A stretch of 50,452 nt of DNA, from contig CACHWO010000003.1 of assembly GCA_902583685.1 (NCBI GenBank), positions 1 to 50,452 of the forward strand. The letters run 5' to 3'. Both the position numbers and the translations under genes were made by a program. Numbering within the stretch: position 1 is the first letter of the stretch; each line of letters begins with the position of its first letter. The notes beneath the pieces are model-generated. The model saw only the letters and a list, made by a program, of their open reading frames with translations, made no database searches and was not told the origin of the DNA. The stretch is from an uncultured Pelagibacteraceae bacterium (GTDB lineage Bacteria > Pseudomonadota > Alphaproteobacteria > Pelagibacterales > Pelagibacteraceae). This document shows positions 16,660 through 25,320 of this stretch, one piece after another.

Positions 16660-18390
16660 ATGGCTTTAGAAACTAACTTAGAAAACAAAAAAAACCTGAG
16701 TGAATTTGAAAATCTTTTAAATGAAGATTTTAAAAAAAGGGATCTCAAAGAGGGAAAAATTACTAAAGCAGTTGTTAGCGAAATTGGTAGAAAGTATGTT
16801 TTTGTTGACTTAAAAGCTAAATCTGAAGGAATGATACCAATTGAGGAATTTAAAATAACAAAAGAATTAGACTCTTTAAAAGTAGGATCAAATATTGATG
16901 TTTATTTAGAAAGAATTGAAGGATTTAATGGAGAGCTCGTTGTAAGTAGAGATAAAGCCAGAAGATTTAGCTCTTGGGAACGTATGAGTAAAGCTTTCGA
17001 TAAACAAGAAGAGGTTGAAGGAATTATAACTAATCGTTGCAAAGGAGGTTTCGTCGTAAATATAAATTCCTGTCTTTGTTTCTTACCAGGTTCGCAAGTA
17101 GACATAAAACCGTTAAAAAATTCAGAGATCGATGAACTAATGAATACTCCACTAAAATTTCTTTGCGTAAAAATGGATAATGTTAGAGGAAATATAGTTG
17201 TTAGTAGAAAAAGTATTTTAGAAAAAACAAAAAATAAAGATTTAAAAAATATTTTAAGTAAAATCAAAGAAGGAGATATTGTTCAAGGTAAAGTAAAATC
17301 TATTTTAGACTGGGGAGCTTTTATAGATTTAGCGGGTGCTGACTCATTACTACATTGTAGTGATATGAGTTATTCACGAGTAAAGAAACCTTCTGATTTG
17401 TTGTCAATTGGTGAAAAAATTAAAGTAAAAATAATTAAGATTGATAACTCAACTAATAGAATTTCTGTTGGCATAAAACAGATGCATCCTGATCCTTTTG
17501 AAAACTTAGACAAAAATTTTAAAGTTGGAGATATTGTAAAAGGCCATGTTACAAAATGTGTAGAGTATGGTGCTTTTGTTCGTCTAGGAGAAGGACTAGA
17601 AGGTCTTGTGCATTCTTCCGAAATTGATTGGACAAAAAAAAATATCACGCCTAGCAAGGTTCTTTCTCCTTCACAGGAAATAAAAGTTAAAATATTGGAA
17701 ATTGAAAAAGATAAAAGAAGAATTTCTTTAAGTTATAAAGCTACACTAGAAAATCCTTGGGATAAGCTTTTAAAAGAGACCCCAGTTGGATCAATTATAA
17801 GTGCTTATGTCAAAAATATTACCGACTTTGGAATATTTTTAAATATTGAAAACTCTTCATTAAATGGATTATTACATTACAAAGATATCTCTTGGGAAGA
17901 AAATGAGGAGGATTTAAAAAAATTTAAAAAAAATCAAAAAGTAAAAACAAAGATTGTAGAGATAGATGGAGAAAAGGAGAAAATAAGACTTTCGATAAGA
18001 CATTTAGAAAAAGATCCATTTGATTATTTTAAAAATAAAAAAGATAGAGACGTAATAACTGCAAAAGTACACTCAGTATTAAAAAATGGAATTAAAGTTT
18101 CACCTGGCAATGAGGACAAACTACAAATTTTGATTAAAAAAAATAATTTAGCAAAAGACCCAGAAAATTGTAGACCAGAAATATTTAATCCAGGAAATAA
18201 AGTTGACTGCATGATAATTGATCTAAACATAGAGGCAAGACGCGTTAATTTATCAATCAAAGAATTAGAGATACAAAATGAAAAGAGAGATATTAAAAAA
18301 TATGGAAAAGATGGATCAAAAAGTGGTGCTGTATTAGGTGATATTTTAGGAAAAGTATTTAAGACAAAGAAAACAACAAAAAAGAAATAA
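16660..18390 (+). CDS. rpsA: 30S ribosomal protein S1
   Basis: S1 binds mRNA on the small ribosomal subunit and helps initiation at weak or absent Shine-Dalgarno sites. The 576 residues hold six S1 (OB-fold) repeats, starting near residues 25, 110, 200, 285, 370 and 455. The central ones are clearest (GDIVQGKVKSILDWGAFIDL; GDIVKGHVTKCVEYGAFVRL). The C-terminal tail is lysine-rich. Weak Shine-Dalgarno sequences are common in this window, which makes an S1 with all six repeats relevant. It follows cmk by 15 bases and precedes ihfB by 6. Confidence 0.96.
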   Translation: MALETNLENKKNLSEFENLLNEDFKKRDLKEGKITKAVVSEIGRKYVFVDLKAKSEGMIPIEEFKITKELDSLKVGSNIDVYLERIEGFNGELVVSRDKARRFSSWERMSKAFDKQEEVEGIITNRCKGGFVVNINSCLCFLPGSQVDIKPLKNSEIDELMNTPLKFLCVKMDNVRGNIVVSRKSILEKTKNKDLKNILSKIKEGDIVQGKVKSILDWGAFIDLAGADSLLHCSDMSYSRVKKPSDLLSIGEKIKVKIIKIDNSTNRISVGIKQMHPDPFENLDKNFKVGDIVKGHVTKCVEYGAFVRLGEGLEGLVHSSEIDWTKKNITPSKVLSPSQEIKVKILEIEKDKRRISLSYKATLENPWDKLLKETPVGSIISAYVKNITDFGIFLNIENSSLNGLLHYKDISWEENEEDLKKFKKNQKVKTKIVEIDGEKEKIRLSIRHLEKDPFDYFKNKKDRDVITAKVHSVLKNGIKVSPGNEDKLQILIKKNNLAKDPENCRPEIFNPGNKVDCMIIDLNIEARRVNLSIKELEIQNEKRDIKKYGKDGSKSGAVLGDILGKVFKTKKTTKKK

Positions 18391-18396
18391 TTTAAT

Positions 18397-18699
18397 ATGG
18401 TGAAATCTGAGATAATTTTAAAGTTATCAGATGAATTCCGCCGAAAAATCAAAAAATCACAAATTAATAAAATTATAAATATAATAACAAATCGTATCGT
18501 TGACGAAATAAAACATAATAGAGCAACAGAGATAAGAAAATTTGGTAGATTTTCCCGGAAAAAGATTAAAAGAAATGAAAACGCAAGAAACCCAAAAACA
18601 GGAGAGAGAATTAGAACAAATGAAAAATTTTCTATAGCTTTTAAAATGTCAAAAGAATTAAAAAAAAAAATTAATCATAGCAAGGAAAATTTAAATTGA
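18397..18699 (+). CDS. ihfB: Integration host factor beta subunit
   Basis: This 100-residue DNA-bending protein belongs to the HU/IHF family. It shows the family sequence IKHNRATEIRKFGRFSRKKI and the DNA-minor-groove arm RNARNPKTGE-type (here ARNPKTGERI), followed by FKMSKELKKKI. Its place immediately after rpsA is the classic ihfB position in proteobacteria. Its stop (TGA) overlaps the TTG start of pyrF. Confidence 0.92.
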   Translation: MVKSEIILKLSDEFRRKIKKSQINKIINIITNRIVDEIKHNRATEIRKFGRFSRKKIKRNENARNPKTGERIRTNEKFSIAFKMSKELKKKINHSKENLN

Positions 18700-19352
18700 A
18701 AAAAAATATTTTTGTTGCACTTGATTTTTCAAATTTTGATAAAGCATTAGATGTTGCAAATATGGTAAAAGATTATGCAGCCGGACTTAAGATTACTAAT
18801 GAGTTGTTTGCTAATTGTGGAAAAGAAGGAATTAAAAAGTTTTACGATCTTGGTTTAGAAATTTTTTTAGATTTAAAAATCTTTGATATACCAAATACTG
18901 TTAAAAAAACTGTCGCAAGTATTTCATCTTTAAAAACTGTCAAATACCTAACACTACATACCTCAGGTGGATATGAGATGCTGGTAGCTGCAAAGGAACT
19001 TTCTAACCAAATTGAGTTATTGGGTGTTACAGTATTAACATCACAGCCTTCATCACAAGAACAAGTAAAAAGTTTAATAGGTTTAGCTATAAAGTCCAAT
19101 TTAAACGGAGTTATTGTTTCAGCACAAGAATATAAATTAGTAAGATCTTTATCTAAAAACTTAAAAATATTTTGTCCTGGAATACGAGGAGTTGACGATA
19201 GAAAACATGACCAAAAAAGGGTTATGGGATATTCAGAATTTTGTAGAATAACAAAAGATGATAGTTTTGCCTTCGCAGTTATAGGCCGACCAATATATGA
19301 AAGTGGTGATGCTGGTCAAAACATCGAAAAAATTATACAATCAGTCAAATAG
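18696..19352 (+). CDS. pyrF: Orotidine-5'-phosphate decarboxylase PyrF
   Basis: PyrF makes UMP, the last step of pyrimidine synthesis. The 218-residue barrel has the catalytic D-x-K-x-x-D set (FLDLKIFDIPNT, near residues 55-66), HTSGGYEML, CPGIRG and the phosphate-binding VIGRPIY. The start is a TTG at 18696 overlapping the ihfB stop (TTGA), with AGGA upstream. The protein reaches FVALDFSN within a few residues, as PyrF should, so no later ATG is better. In many alphaproteobacteria trpF follows pyrF; here trpB follows directly. Confidence 0.93.
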   Translation: MKKNIFVALDFSNFDKALDVANMVKDYAAGLKITNELFANCGKEGIKKFYDLGLEIFLDLKIFDIPNTVKKTVASISSLKTVKYLTLHTSGGYEMLVAAKELSNQIELLGVTVLTSQPSSQEQVKSLIGLAIKSNLNGVIVSAQEYKLVRSLSKNLKIFCPGIRGVDDRKHDQKRVMGYSEFCRITKDDSFAFAVIGRPIYESGDAGQNIEKIIQSVK

Positions 19353-19371
19353 TAAACAACCCATTTGGAAA

Positions 19372-20607
19372 ATGAAAATTAAAAAAGGAATACCTTTAAT
19401 CGATCAGCACGATAAAAATGGTTTTTACGGAGGAAAGTTTGGGGGCAATTATGTTGCTGAAACCCTAAAAAAACCTATAGACGATTTAACAAAACTATTT
19501 GAAAAATTTAGAAAAGATAAAAATTTTCTAAAAGAAAGAGATGATTTGTACGAGGGTTATGTTGGAAGACCAACAAGATTTATAAAACTTCACAATCTTA
19601 CCGATCATTTAGGGGGTGCGCAGATTTACGCGAAAATGGTTTCTGACGCTAACGGAGGGGCTCATAAAATATATAACGCCATTACCCATGCAATGTTGTG
19701 TAAACGAGCAAAAAAAAAATACATATGTACAGATACTGGGGCTGGTTATAACGGAAAAATGTTTTCTATGGTCGCCAAAAAATTTGGTCTCGGTTGTAAA
19801 GTATTTATGGGTCAAAGAGATATTGAAAGACAAAAACCTAATTGCGATGCAATTAGGAAAAATGGAGCTGAAATTATTCCAGTCACATCAGGAAGTAAAA
19901 CCTTAGTAGATGCTGTTAGCGAATGTATTAGATATTGGGTTTCAAATTGTGACAAAGTTCACATGGGAATTGGAAGCTTAGTTGGTCCTAACATATTTGT
20001 TAAAATTTGTGGATTTAGTACTGCACAAATTTCTAAAGAACTTAAGGTTCAATTAGAAGATGAGTTTGGAGAAATACCAAAAAAATTAAAATTAATTAAT
20101 TGCGTTGGTGGTGGCTCAAGTGCTTATGGATTTTGGAGCGAGTTTGTTGATTATAATAAAAACCAAATAGAATTTATTGGTGTAGAGGCTGGAGGTAGTT
20201 CAAAAAGTAAGCTTCATGCTGCTCCTCTAAGTAAAAATTCAAAATTAGGGGTGCTTCATGGTTCTGCTGCTTACTGTATACAAGATGCAGATGGTCAGAT
20301 AAATGATACAGAGTCTATAAGTAGTGGGTTAGATTATCCATCTGTCAGTCCAATACATTGTCTTTTAAAAGACACTGGTAGAGCAAGATACACTTTCGCA
20401 ACTGATGAAGAAGCCTTGAAAGCTTATAAGTTAGTAACTGAGTTAGAAGAAATTTCACCAAGTTTGGAGCCAGCACATGCTTTTGTTGAGGCAATTAAAA
20501 TTGCCCCAAAACTTGATAACTCAAATATTATAGTAGTTGATAGTTGTGGGGATAGTTTAAAAGACCGAGATATAATAAAAAAACATTTAGGAAATTATTC
20601 AAGATGA
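19372..20607 (+). CDS. trpB: Tryptophan synthase beta-like protein with an altered active site
   Basis: This 411-residue fold-type II PLP enzyme aligns with TrpB over its whole length: FGGNYVAETL, GGAHKI with the PLP lysine, ETGAG-like DTGAG, VTSGSKTLVDA, GGGSSAYG, GVLHG and ISSGLDYP. TrpB makes tryptophan from indole and serine. The usual loop KREDLNHTGAHKIN reads KMVSDANGGAHKIYN here. The catalytic Glu of AETGAGQHG is Asp (TDTGAGYNG). The C-terminal SGRGDKD, whose Ser contacts the PLP ring nitrogen, is CGDSLKDRD. It overlaps trpA by 4 bases (ATGA), so it is still expressed as the TrpA partner. The ATG at 19372 follows the pyrF stop; a longer reading into pyrF is unlikely. Function may be changed. 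Confidence 0.82.
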   Translation: MKIKKGIPLIDQHDKNGFYGGKFGGNYVAETLKKPIDDLTKLFEKFRKDKNFLKERDDLYEGYVGRPTRFIKLHNLTDHLGGAQIYAKMVSDANGGAHKIYNAITHAMLCKRAKKKYICTDTGAGYNGKMFSMVAKKFGLGCKVFMGQRDIERQKPNCDAIRKNGAEIIPVTSGSKTLVDAVSECIRYWVSNCDKVHMGIGSLVGPNIFVKICGFSTAQISKELKVQLEDEFGEIPKKLKLINCVGGGSSAYGFWSEFVDYNKNQIEFIGVEAGGSSKSKLHAAPLSKNSKLGVLHGSAAYCIQDADGQINDTESISSGLDYPSVSPIHCLLKDTGRARYTFATDEEALKAYKLVTELEEISPSLEPAHAFVEAIKIAPKLDNSNIIVVDSCGDSLKDRDIIKKHLGNYSR

Positions 20608-21404
20608 TATCTAATATAAGTTCAGTTTTTAAAAATTGTAGGAAAGAAAATAGACCTGCTTTACTTACTTATATTGTTGCTGGAGATAATACTAAAAAAA
20701 AATCATTAGAAATTTTAAAGTCGATATCCAAATATGCTGATATTTTAGAAATTGGTTTTCCACATAACGCACCTACGGCTGATGGTCCGCAAATTCAAAA
20801 TAGTTCTTATAGAGCCTTAAAAAATGGAATTAAGTTAAAAGACGTTTTTCAAATAGTAAAAAACTATAAAAATTTAAGAAACGCTAAACCTTGTATACTC
20901 ATGGGGTACTACCAAATGGTTTTTAGGTATGGTGAAAAAAAATTTGTTAAGAAATGTAAAGAAGTTGGAGTCGACGGATTAATAATTGTAGATTTACCTT
21001 GGCCGGACAATAAAATATTTTCTAAACTATGCAAAAAAAATTCAATAACTTTTGTACAACTTTTATCACCTACAACATCAAGGGAAAGAATGAAAAAGAT
21101 TATAAGCGACTCACATGATATGAATTATTTTATTAGCATGTTATCTACTACAGGTGGTAAACTCAAAGTATCTCCAAGAAAAATTATTAAAAATTACGAT
21201 AAAATAAAAAAATTGAACAAATCCAAAAATACAGTAATTGGGTTTGGAATTACTAAGAAAACAATAAAATCTTTAAAAAAAGCTGATGGTTTAGTAGTTG
21301 GAAGTGCTTTATGTAAAGGTATAACTGAAACATTAAAAAAGCGTCAAAATCCTGTCATAAAATTGAATAAAATGGTAAAAGATTTAAAAAAACAAATATC
21401 ATGA
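20604..21404 (+). CDS. trpA: Tryptophan synthase alpha subunit TrpA
   Basis: TrpA cleaves indole-3-glycerol phosphate and channels indole to TrpB. The 266-residue barrel keeps the catalytic Glu in DILEIGFP and Asp in ADGPQIQ. It also has LMGYYQMVFRYG, GLIIVDLPWPDN, LLSPTTSRERM and a phosphate-binding GFGI/VVGSAL end. The usual SDPxADGP is NAPTADGP, and the loop SGVTGA is LSTTGG, so it is somewhat divergent, though less so than its partner. It is coupled to trpB and accD by 4-base overlaps on both sides. Confidence 0.88.
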   Translation: MISNISSVFKNCRKENRPALLTYIVAGDNTKKKSLEILKSISKYADILEIGFPHNAPTADGPQIQNSSYRALKNGIKLKDVFQIVKNYKNLRNAKPCILMGYYQMVFRYGEKKFVKKCKEVGVDGLIIVDLPWPDNKIFSKLCKKNSITFVQLLSPTTSRERMKKIISDSHDMNYFISMLSTTGGKLKVSPRKIIKNYDKIKKLNKSKNTVIGFGITKKTIKSLKKADGLVVGSALCKGITETLKKRQNPVIKLNKMVKDLKKQIS

Positions 21405-22330
21405 ATTGGATAACAAAATTTATAAAACCTAAAATAAAGTCGTTATTTAAAAAAAAATCATCTGAGAGTAAGGAGTCACTTTGGTCGACTTGTGAGTGTA
21501 AAAATTTAGTTTATAAGGATGATTTATTTAAAAACCTAAGTGTTTGCCCAACATGCGGGTTTCATCACAAACTTAGTTGCGATGAAAGATTTAAAATTTT
21601 TTTTGATAACAAAGAGTTTAATATTCTACAAACACCCTTACCAAAAGATGATCCTTTAAAATTTACTGATACAAAAAAATATTCTGATAGACTAAAAGCT
21701 GCAAGAAAGAAAACAAACCAATCAGATGCAATTTTAATTGCTGAAGGCATAATGAATGGTATGCAAGTGACAGTGGGAGCTCAAAATTTTAATTTTATTG
21801 GAGGATCAGTTGGAGCTGCCTCTGGGGAAGCCTTTGTGCATGGGGTACAAAACGCAATAGATAAAAAAACACCATTTATATTTTTTAGTTGTAGTGGTGG
21901 CCAACGAATGATGGAGTCTGTAATTTCGCTTAGTATGATGTCTAAAACTGTCTTAGCTGTAAATGAACTAAAAATGAGGAACCTTCCTTATATAGTTGTC
22001 ATGTGTAATCCAACAGCTGGCGGTGTCACAGGAAGTTTTGCTTCACTCGGGGACGTGCTTATAGCTGAACCTAAGGCGATAGTTGCTTTCGCAGGCAGAA
22101 GGGTAATTGAAAGCACTGTTAAAGAAGAATTACCTGAAAATTTTCAAACAGCTGAATTTGTAAAAGAGCATGGGGGAATAGATTTAGTGGTTGAGAGAAA
22201 ATATTTAAAACAGTCAATATCAACTTTATTGTCAATTTTGTTGAAGAAAAAAGAAATGCAGACTATATCTAGTTCTGACAATGTCGAAAATTCCCAAGTT
22301 ATTTTATCAAAAACTTCAAAAGCAGTATAG
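21401..22330 (+). CDS. accD: Acetyl-CoA carboxylase carboxyltransferase beta subunit
   Basis: With AccA, AccD moves the carboxyl group from biotin to acetyl-CoA to make malonyl-CoA for fatty acids. A zinc-ribbon-like N-terminus (about 25-55, with CEC and CPTC) precedes the carboxyltransferase domain: DPLKFTDTKKYSDRL, GGSVGAASGEA, SCSGGQRMME, PTAGGVTGSFASLGD and FAGRRVIESTVKE. The first zinc pair is spaced C-x-C rather than C-x2-C, and GGARMQE appears as GGQRMME. The trpA-accD-folC order is normal for proteobacteria. It overlaps folC by 50 bases. Confidence 0.92.
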   Translation: MNWITKFIKPKIKSLFKKKSSESKESLWSTCECKNLVYKDDLFKNLSVCPTCGFHHKLSCDERFKIFFDNKEFNILQTPLPKDDPLKFTDTKKYSDRLKAARKKTNQSDAILIAEGIMNGMQVTVGAQNFNFIGGSVGAASGEAFVHGVQNAIDKKTPFIFFSCSGGQRMMESVISLSMMSKTVLAVNELKMRNLPYIVVMCNPTAGGVTGSFASLGDVLIAEPKAIVAFAGRRVIESTVKEELPENFQTAEFVKEHGGIDLVVERKYLKQSISTLLSILLKKKEMQTISSSDNVENSQVILSKTSKAV

Positions 22331-23537
22331 TCGAAGAATTAATTTAGATCTAAATAGAATACAAAAAGTTTTAGAAAAGTTAGGTAACCCTCAAAATAAA
22401 ATTAATAATGTTATTAATATTATTGGTAGTGATGGAAAAAATAGTGTTCTAACTTGTTTAAAATACTTTTTTGAAGCTAACAATCAGAAATTAAATACAT
22501 TTACTAGCCCTCATTTATATGATTTACGACAAAGATTTTGGTTAAAAAATAGATTTATTTCCCTAAAAGAAATTAAAAAATACAAAAAAATTGTTGAGAA
22601 AACGAAACTAAAATTAACTTTATTTGAACTTCTTACTTGTATATATATTTTAGCCGTTTCAAGAACAGATATTAACTCAATAAATCTGATTGAAGCTGGG
22701 TTATTGTTTGCTAAAGACTCAACAAATCTTTGGTCAGCTCCATTAGCGCAGGTAATTACAAATATTAATTATCAACATCAAGAATGGGTTTATCCAAAAA
22801 CTATAAATGAAATATGTAGACAAAAAGTTGGTTATTTAAGTCATAACACAAAAATTTATGTAGGAAAACAGAAGCAAAAAACTAAAAAAATAATAAAAAA
22901 TATTCTTAAAAAAAATCCGAGTGAAATAATAGATTATGGATCTTGGAAGATTATTAGTAAAAAAAATAAAAAATATTACAAAGATAAAGAAAACTTAATA
23001 ATTCTAAGCTCTAAACATATCCATTCTGATGGCTTGTGGGAAAATGTTGGTTTGGCTATAAAAATAGCATTGGATTTTGGTATAAAAGTAAAATTGATAA
23101 AAAAAACGATACCTAAAATCAAATTTGAAGGTCGTGTACAATTTATAAAAGGAAAATTAACAAAAAATTTAAAGAATACAAAAATACTGATTGACGGTTG
23201 TCACAGTGAAGAATCCTCGAGAAATTTAGCAAAATACCTACGTAAATATAAATTACCTATTTATGGTATTTGGGGTAGCCTCAAAAATAAGGATCCAAAA
23301 AAACTAATAAAAAATTTTAAAGGAATTTTTAAAAAAATTGCGACTGTAAATATACCTGAAGAGCCTAACGCCGAAAATTCAAACAATTTATATAAAATTG
23401 CTTCCAAATTTGAATTTAATGCAATCGATTCTAAAAATGTTAAGAGCGCCTTGAGTAAATTTTCTGACAAAAAGAAGAAAATAATAGTTATTTTTGGAAG
23501 TTTGTACCTTGCTGGACACGTGTTAAGTATTAATTAA
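22281..23537 (+). CDS. folC: Folylpolyglutamate/dihydrofolate synthase FolC (divergent)
   Basis: FolC adds glutamate to dihydropteroate or folates. The 418-residue protein follows the FolC plan: NIIGSDGKNSVLTCL (P-loop), TSPHLYDLRQRFWL, TLFELLTCIYILA, KDSTNLW, VITNINYQHQEWV, GRVQFIKG and DGCHSEESSRNL. The P-loop GTNGKGS is GSDGKNS, the GGRLDATN motif is AKDSTN, and DGAHNP is DGCHSE. It is therefore a clear but divergent family member. The start at 22281 lies 50 bases inside accD. Its end overlaps convergent trxA by 4 bases. Confidence 0.85.
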   Translation: MSKIPKLFYQKLQKQYSRRINLDLNRIQKVLEKLGNPQNKINNVINIIGSDGKNSVLTCLKYFFEANNQKLNTFTSPHLYDLRQRFWLKNRFISLKEIKKYKKIVEKTKLKLTLFELLTCIYILAVSRTDINSINLIEAGLLFAKDSTNLWSAPLAQVITNINYQHQEWVYPKTINEICRQKVGYLSHNTKIYVGKQKQKTKKIIKNILKKNPSEIIDYGSWKIISKKNKKYYKDKENLIILSSKHIHSDGLWENVGLAIKIALDFGIKVKLIKKTIPKIKFEGRVQFIKGKLTKNLKNTKILIDGCHSEESSRNLAKYLRKYKLPIYGIWGSLKNKDPKKLIKNFKGIFKKIATVNIPEEPNAENSNNLYKIASKFEFNAIDSKNVKSALSKFSDKKKKIIVIFGSLYLAGHVLSIN

Positions 23538-23854
23538 ATATTTTCCTTAATCCAAGAAATAATATTAGACTTTGTTGTAGCACCAACTTTTGTTGCCTTT
23601 AGCTCTCCGGATTTAAATAAAAGCATTGTTGGGATTCCTCTGATTCCATATTTGGTCGGTGTATTTGGTTCTTGATCTATATTATGTTTAGCAATCACTA
23701 CATCATTTGATAACTCGTCAGATATTTCCTCAAGTATCGGGCCAATTTGCTTACATGGTCCACACCATTCTGCCCAAAAATCAACTACAGTTGGTTTTTG
23801 AGATTTTATTACATCTGTATCGAAACTTTCATCTGTTACTTTTTTTGTTGGCAT
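23534..23854 (-). CDS. trxA: Thioredoxin
   Basis: This small cytoplasmic protein-disulphide reductase has 106 residues. It shows the active site WAEWCGPCK, the cis-proline loop GIRGIPTMLLF and the usual ending. It is complete and of normal length. It is transcribed alone or from its own promoter in the 34-base gap downstream of the sbcB-like gene, on the same strand. It converges on folC. Confidence 0.97.
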   Translation of the reverse strand: MPTKKVTDESFDTDVIKSQKPTVVDFWAEWCGPCKQIGPILEEISDELSNDVVIAKHNIDQEPNTPTKYGIRGIPTMLLFKSGELKATKVGATTKSNIISWIKENI

Positions 23855-23888
23855 AATTTATAAATATGGTTTTTTTGAAAAATGTCAA

Positions 23889-25307
23889 CTACGCTCTTGA
23901 GTAATTCTTTTCTAATTCTTCAACGTACACGTTAATGTCTTCTAGCATTTTTAGTTTTTTGGTTTCTTTATTCTTTTCGAATTTAGCTCTTAAATCATCA
24001 ATCTCTTTATAAGTCCTAGGAATAGTATTCCACTTCTTATTATCAGTCGTTGACAAAACTCTTTTTACGATTGTTCCGTGTATTTCGTCATAATCCTCTT
24101 TTGATAAGAGGTCTGGTTTTTCTTGATAAATAATTTTTTTTCCAAAATATTGCAGCCTTTTATCTTTAAATTTTTGTAAATAACCTAATTTTTTTTCCCA
24201 ATCTACCTCGTGAAAACCACTTAAAATCTTATTATCTTCAGGTGGTGGAAAGTTATATAGACTTTCTTCTTCATATATATCTTCTTGAGATTTTGTTTCT
24301 GCCTTCTCAAGGGCCTCGTCCCTTAAAATTAATTCAACTTTTTCGGAAAATTCCTTATTTTTTTTTACTATTTCAGCTCTTTCCCTTAGTTTTTTTATTC
24401 CAATCATTTTATATGCATCAAAATTATCTATGTAGGATGGATTCATAACAATTGGGTGTTTGTTATGTCTACAAGTTCTCATTACTTTTGGTTGTTTTTT
24501 TAGTTCAGTTTTTAGAACTTCTAGAGGCATACTCATATAAATATTAGGATCATGTTTTAAATCGAAGGTTTTCGGCCATTGATAAATTGGATGCTGACAA
24601 ACAAAAGTCTGAACAAAAGGAACAACTTTGCCGTAATAAAATTCATTAGTGCAAAAAAGTTTTTCGTTTTTAATTACTTTTAAACTTTCTTCCTTACTTA
24701 TGGTCATAAGAGAAGCATTCCAAACACTGGGTGCTTTCTTTTTAATGATTCTTGCAATTTTTAATGTAGCTAAGCAGTCTCCTATAGCGGTATGTGCAGC
24801 ATGTTCAATATCGTTTAATGGGGCCATGGTATCCAATTTATATTCTAGGTTTCCTTTTTCATTTGTCCTGTTTTTAAGTGTCCCTGGATAGTAGAGATTA
24901 GCAGCTCTAGCTAAATTTATTAGATCGCCTTCTTTATTACCATTAACTGTTGAGGCAAAAGGGTATTCTAAACTTTGAAAAAGAGTATGCCTCCAAAATA
25001 CTTGGTCAAAATCAATATTGTTCCAACCTATGTAAGTTATTTTACCCCATTTTTTTAATTTTTCTACAAACTGCCTTACCATCTGATAATGGGATAAATT
25101 AGTCTCCTTTAATCTTTTTGGAGTAGTATTTGAAACTATTAAACTCATAGCTTCAGGAATAACACCCGGCGCTAGCCTACATTTGGCTTCGAAACGATCT
25201 AACTCATTTAAATCATCATCAGTAAGTATAGCTCCAATTTCAATAATTTGTCCCCAAGCTTTATTGGATGAGCTAGTTTCAAAATCGTAAAAAACAAAAT
25301 TTGACAT
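23889..25307 (-). CDS. sbcB: Exodeoxyribonuclease I (SbcB-like)
   Basis: ExoI degrades single-stranded DNA 3' to 5' in repair and recombination. The 472-residue protein starts with a DEDDh exonuclease domain: FYDFETSS (D, E), GWNNIDFDQVF (D) and HTAIGDCLAT (H and D). An ExoI-type C-terminal region follows, with PFVQTFVCQHPIYQWPKTFD, MRTCRHNKHPIVMN and an acidic/helical tail. The length matches E. coli SbcB (475). It lies 13 bases after rmuC on the same strand, a small DNA-repair pair. Confidence 0.87.
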   Translation of the reverse strand: MSNFVFYDFETSSSNKAWGQIIEIGAILTDDDLNELDRFEAKCRLAPGVIPEAMSLIVSNTTPKRLKETNLSHYQMVRQFVEKLKKWGKITYIGWNNIDFDQVFWRHTLFQSLEYPFASTVNGNKEGDLINLARAANLYYPGTLKNRTNEKGNLEYKLDTMAPLNDIEHAAHTAIGDCLATLKIARIIKKKAPSVWNASLMTISKEESLKVIKNEKLFCTNEFYYGKVVPFVQTFVCQHPIYQWPKTFDLKHDPNIYMSMPLEVLKTELKKQPKVMRTCRHNKHPIVMNPSYIDNFDAYKMIGIKKLRERAEIVKKNKEFSEKVELILRDEALEKAETKSQEDIYEEESLYNFPPPEDNKILSGFHEVDWEKKLGYLQKFKDKRLQYFGKKIIYQEKPDLLSKEDYDEIHGTIVKRVLSTTDNKKWNTIPRTYKEIDDLRAKFEKNKETKKLKMLEDINVYVEELEKNYSRA

Positions 25308-25320
25308 ATTGGAAATTTAT

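Noticed and set aside
19297-19371. Longer N-terminus for TrpB
   Set aside because: It is read from the end of pyrF in another frame. The ATG at 19372 gives a normal TrpB start.
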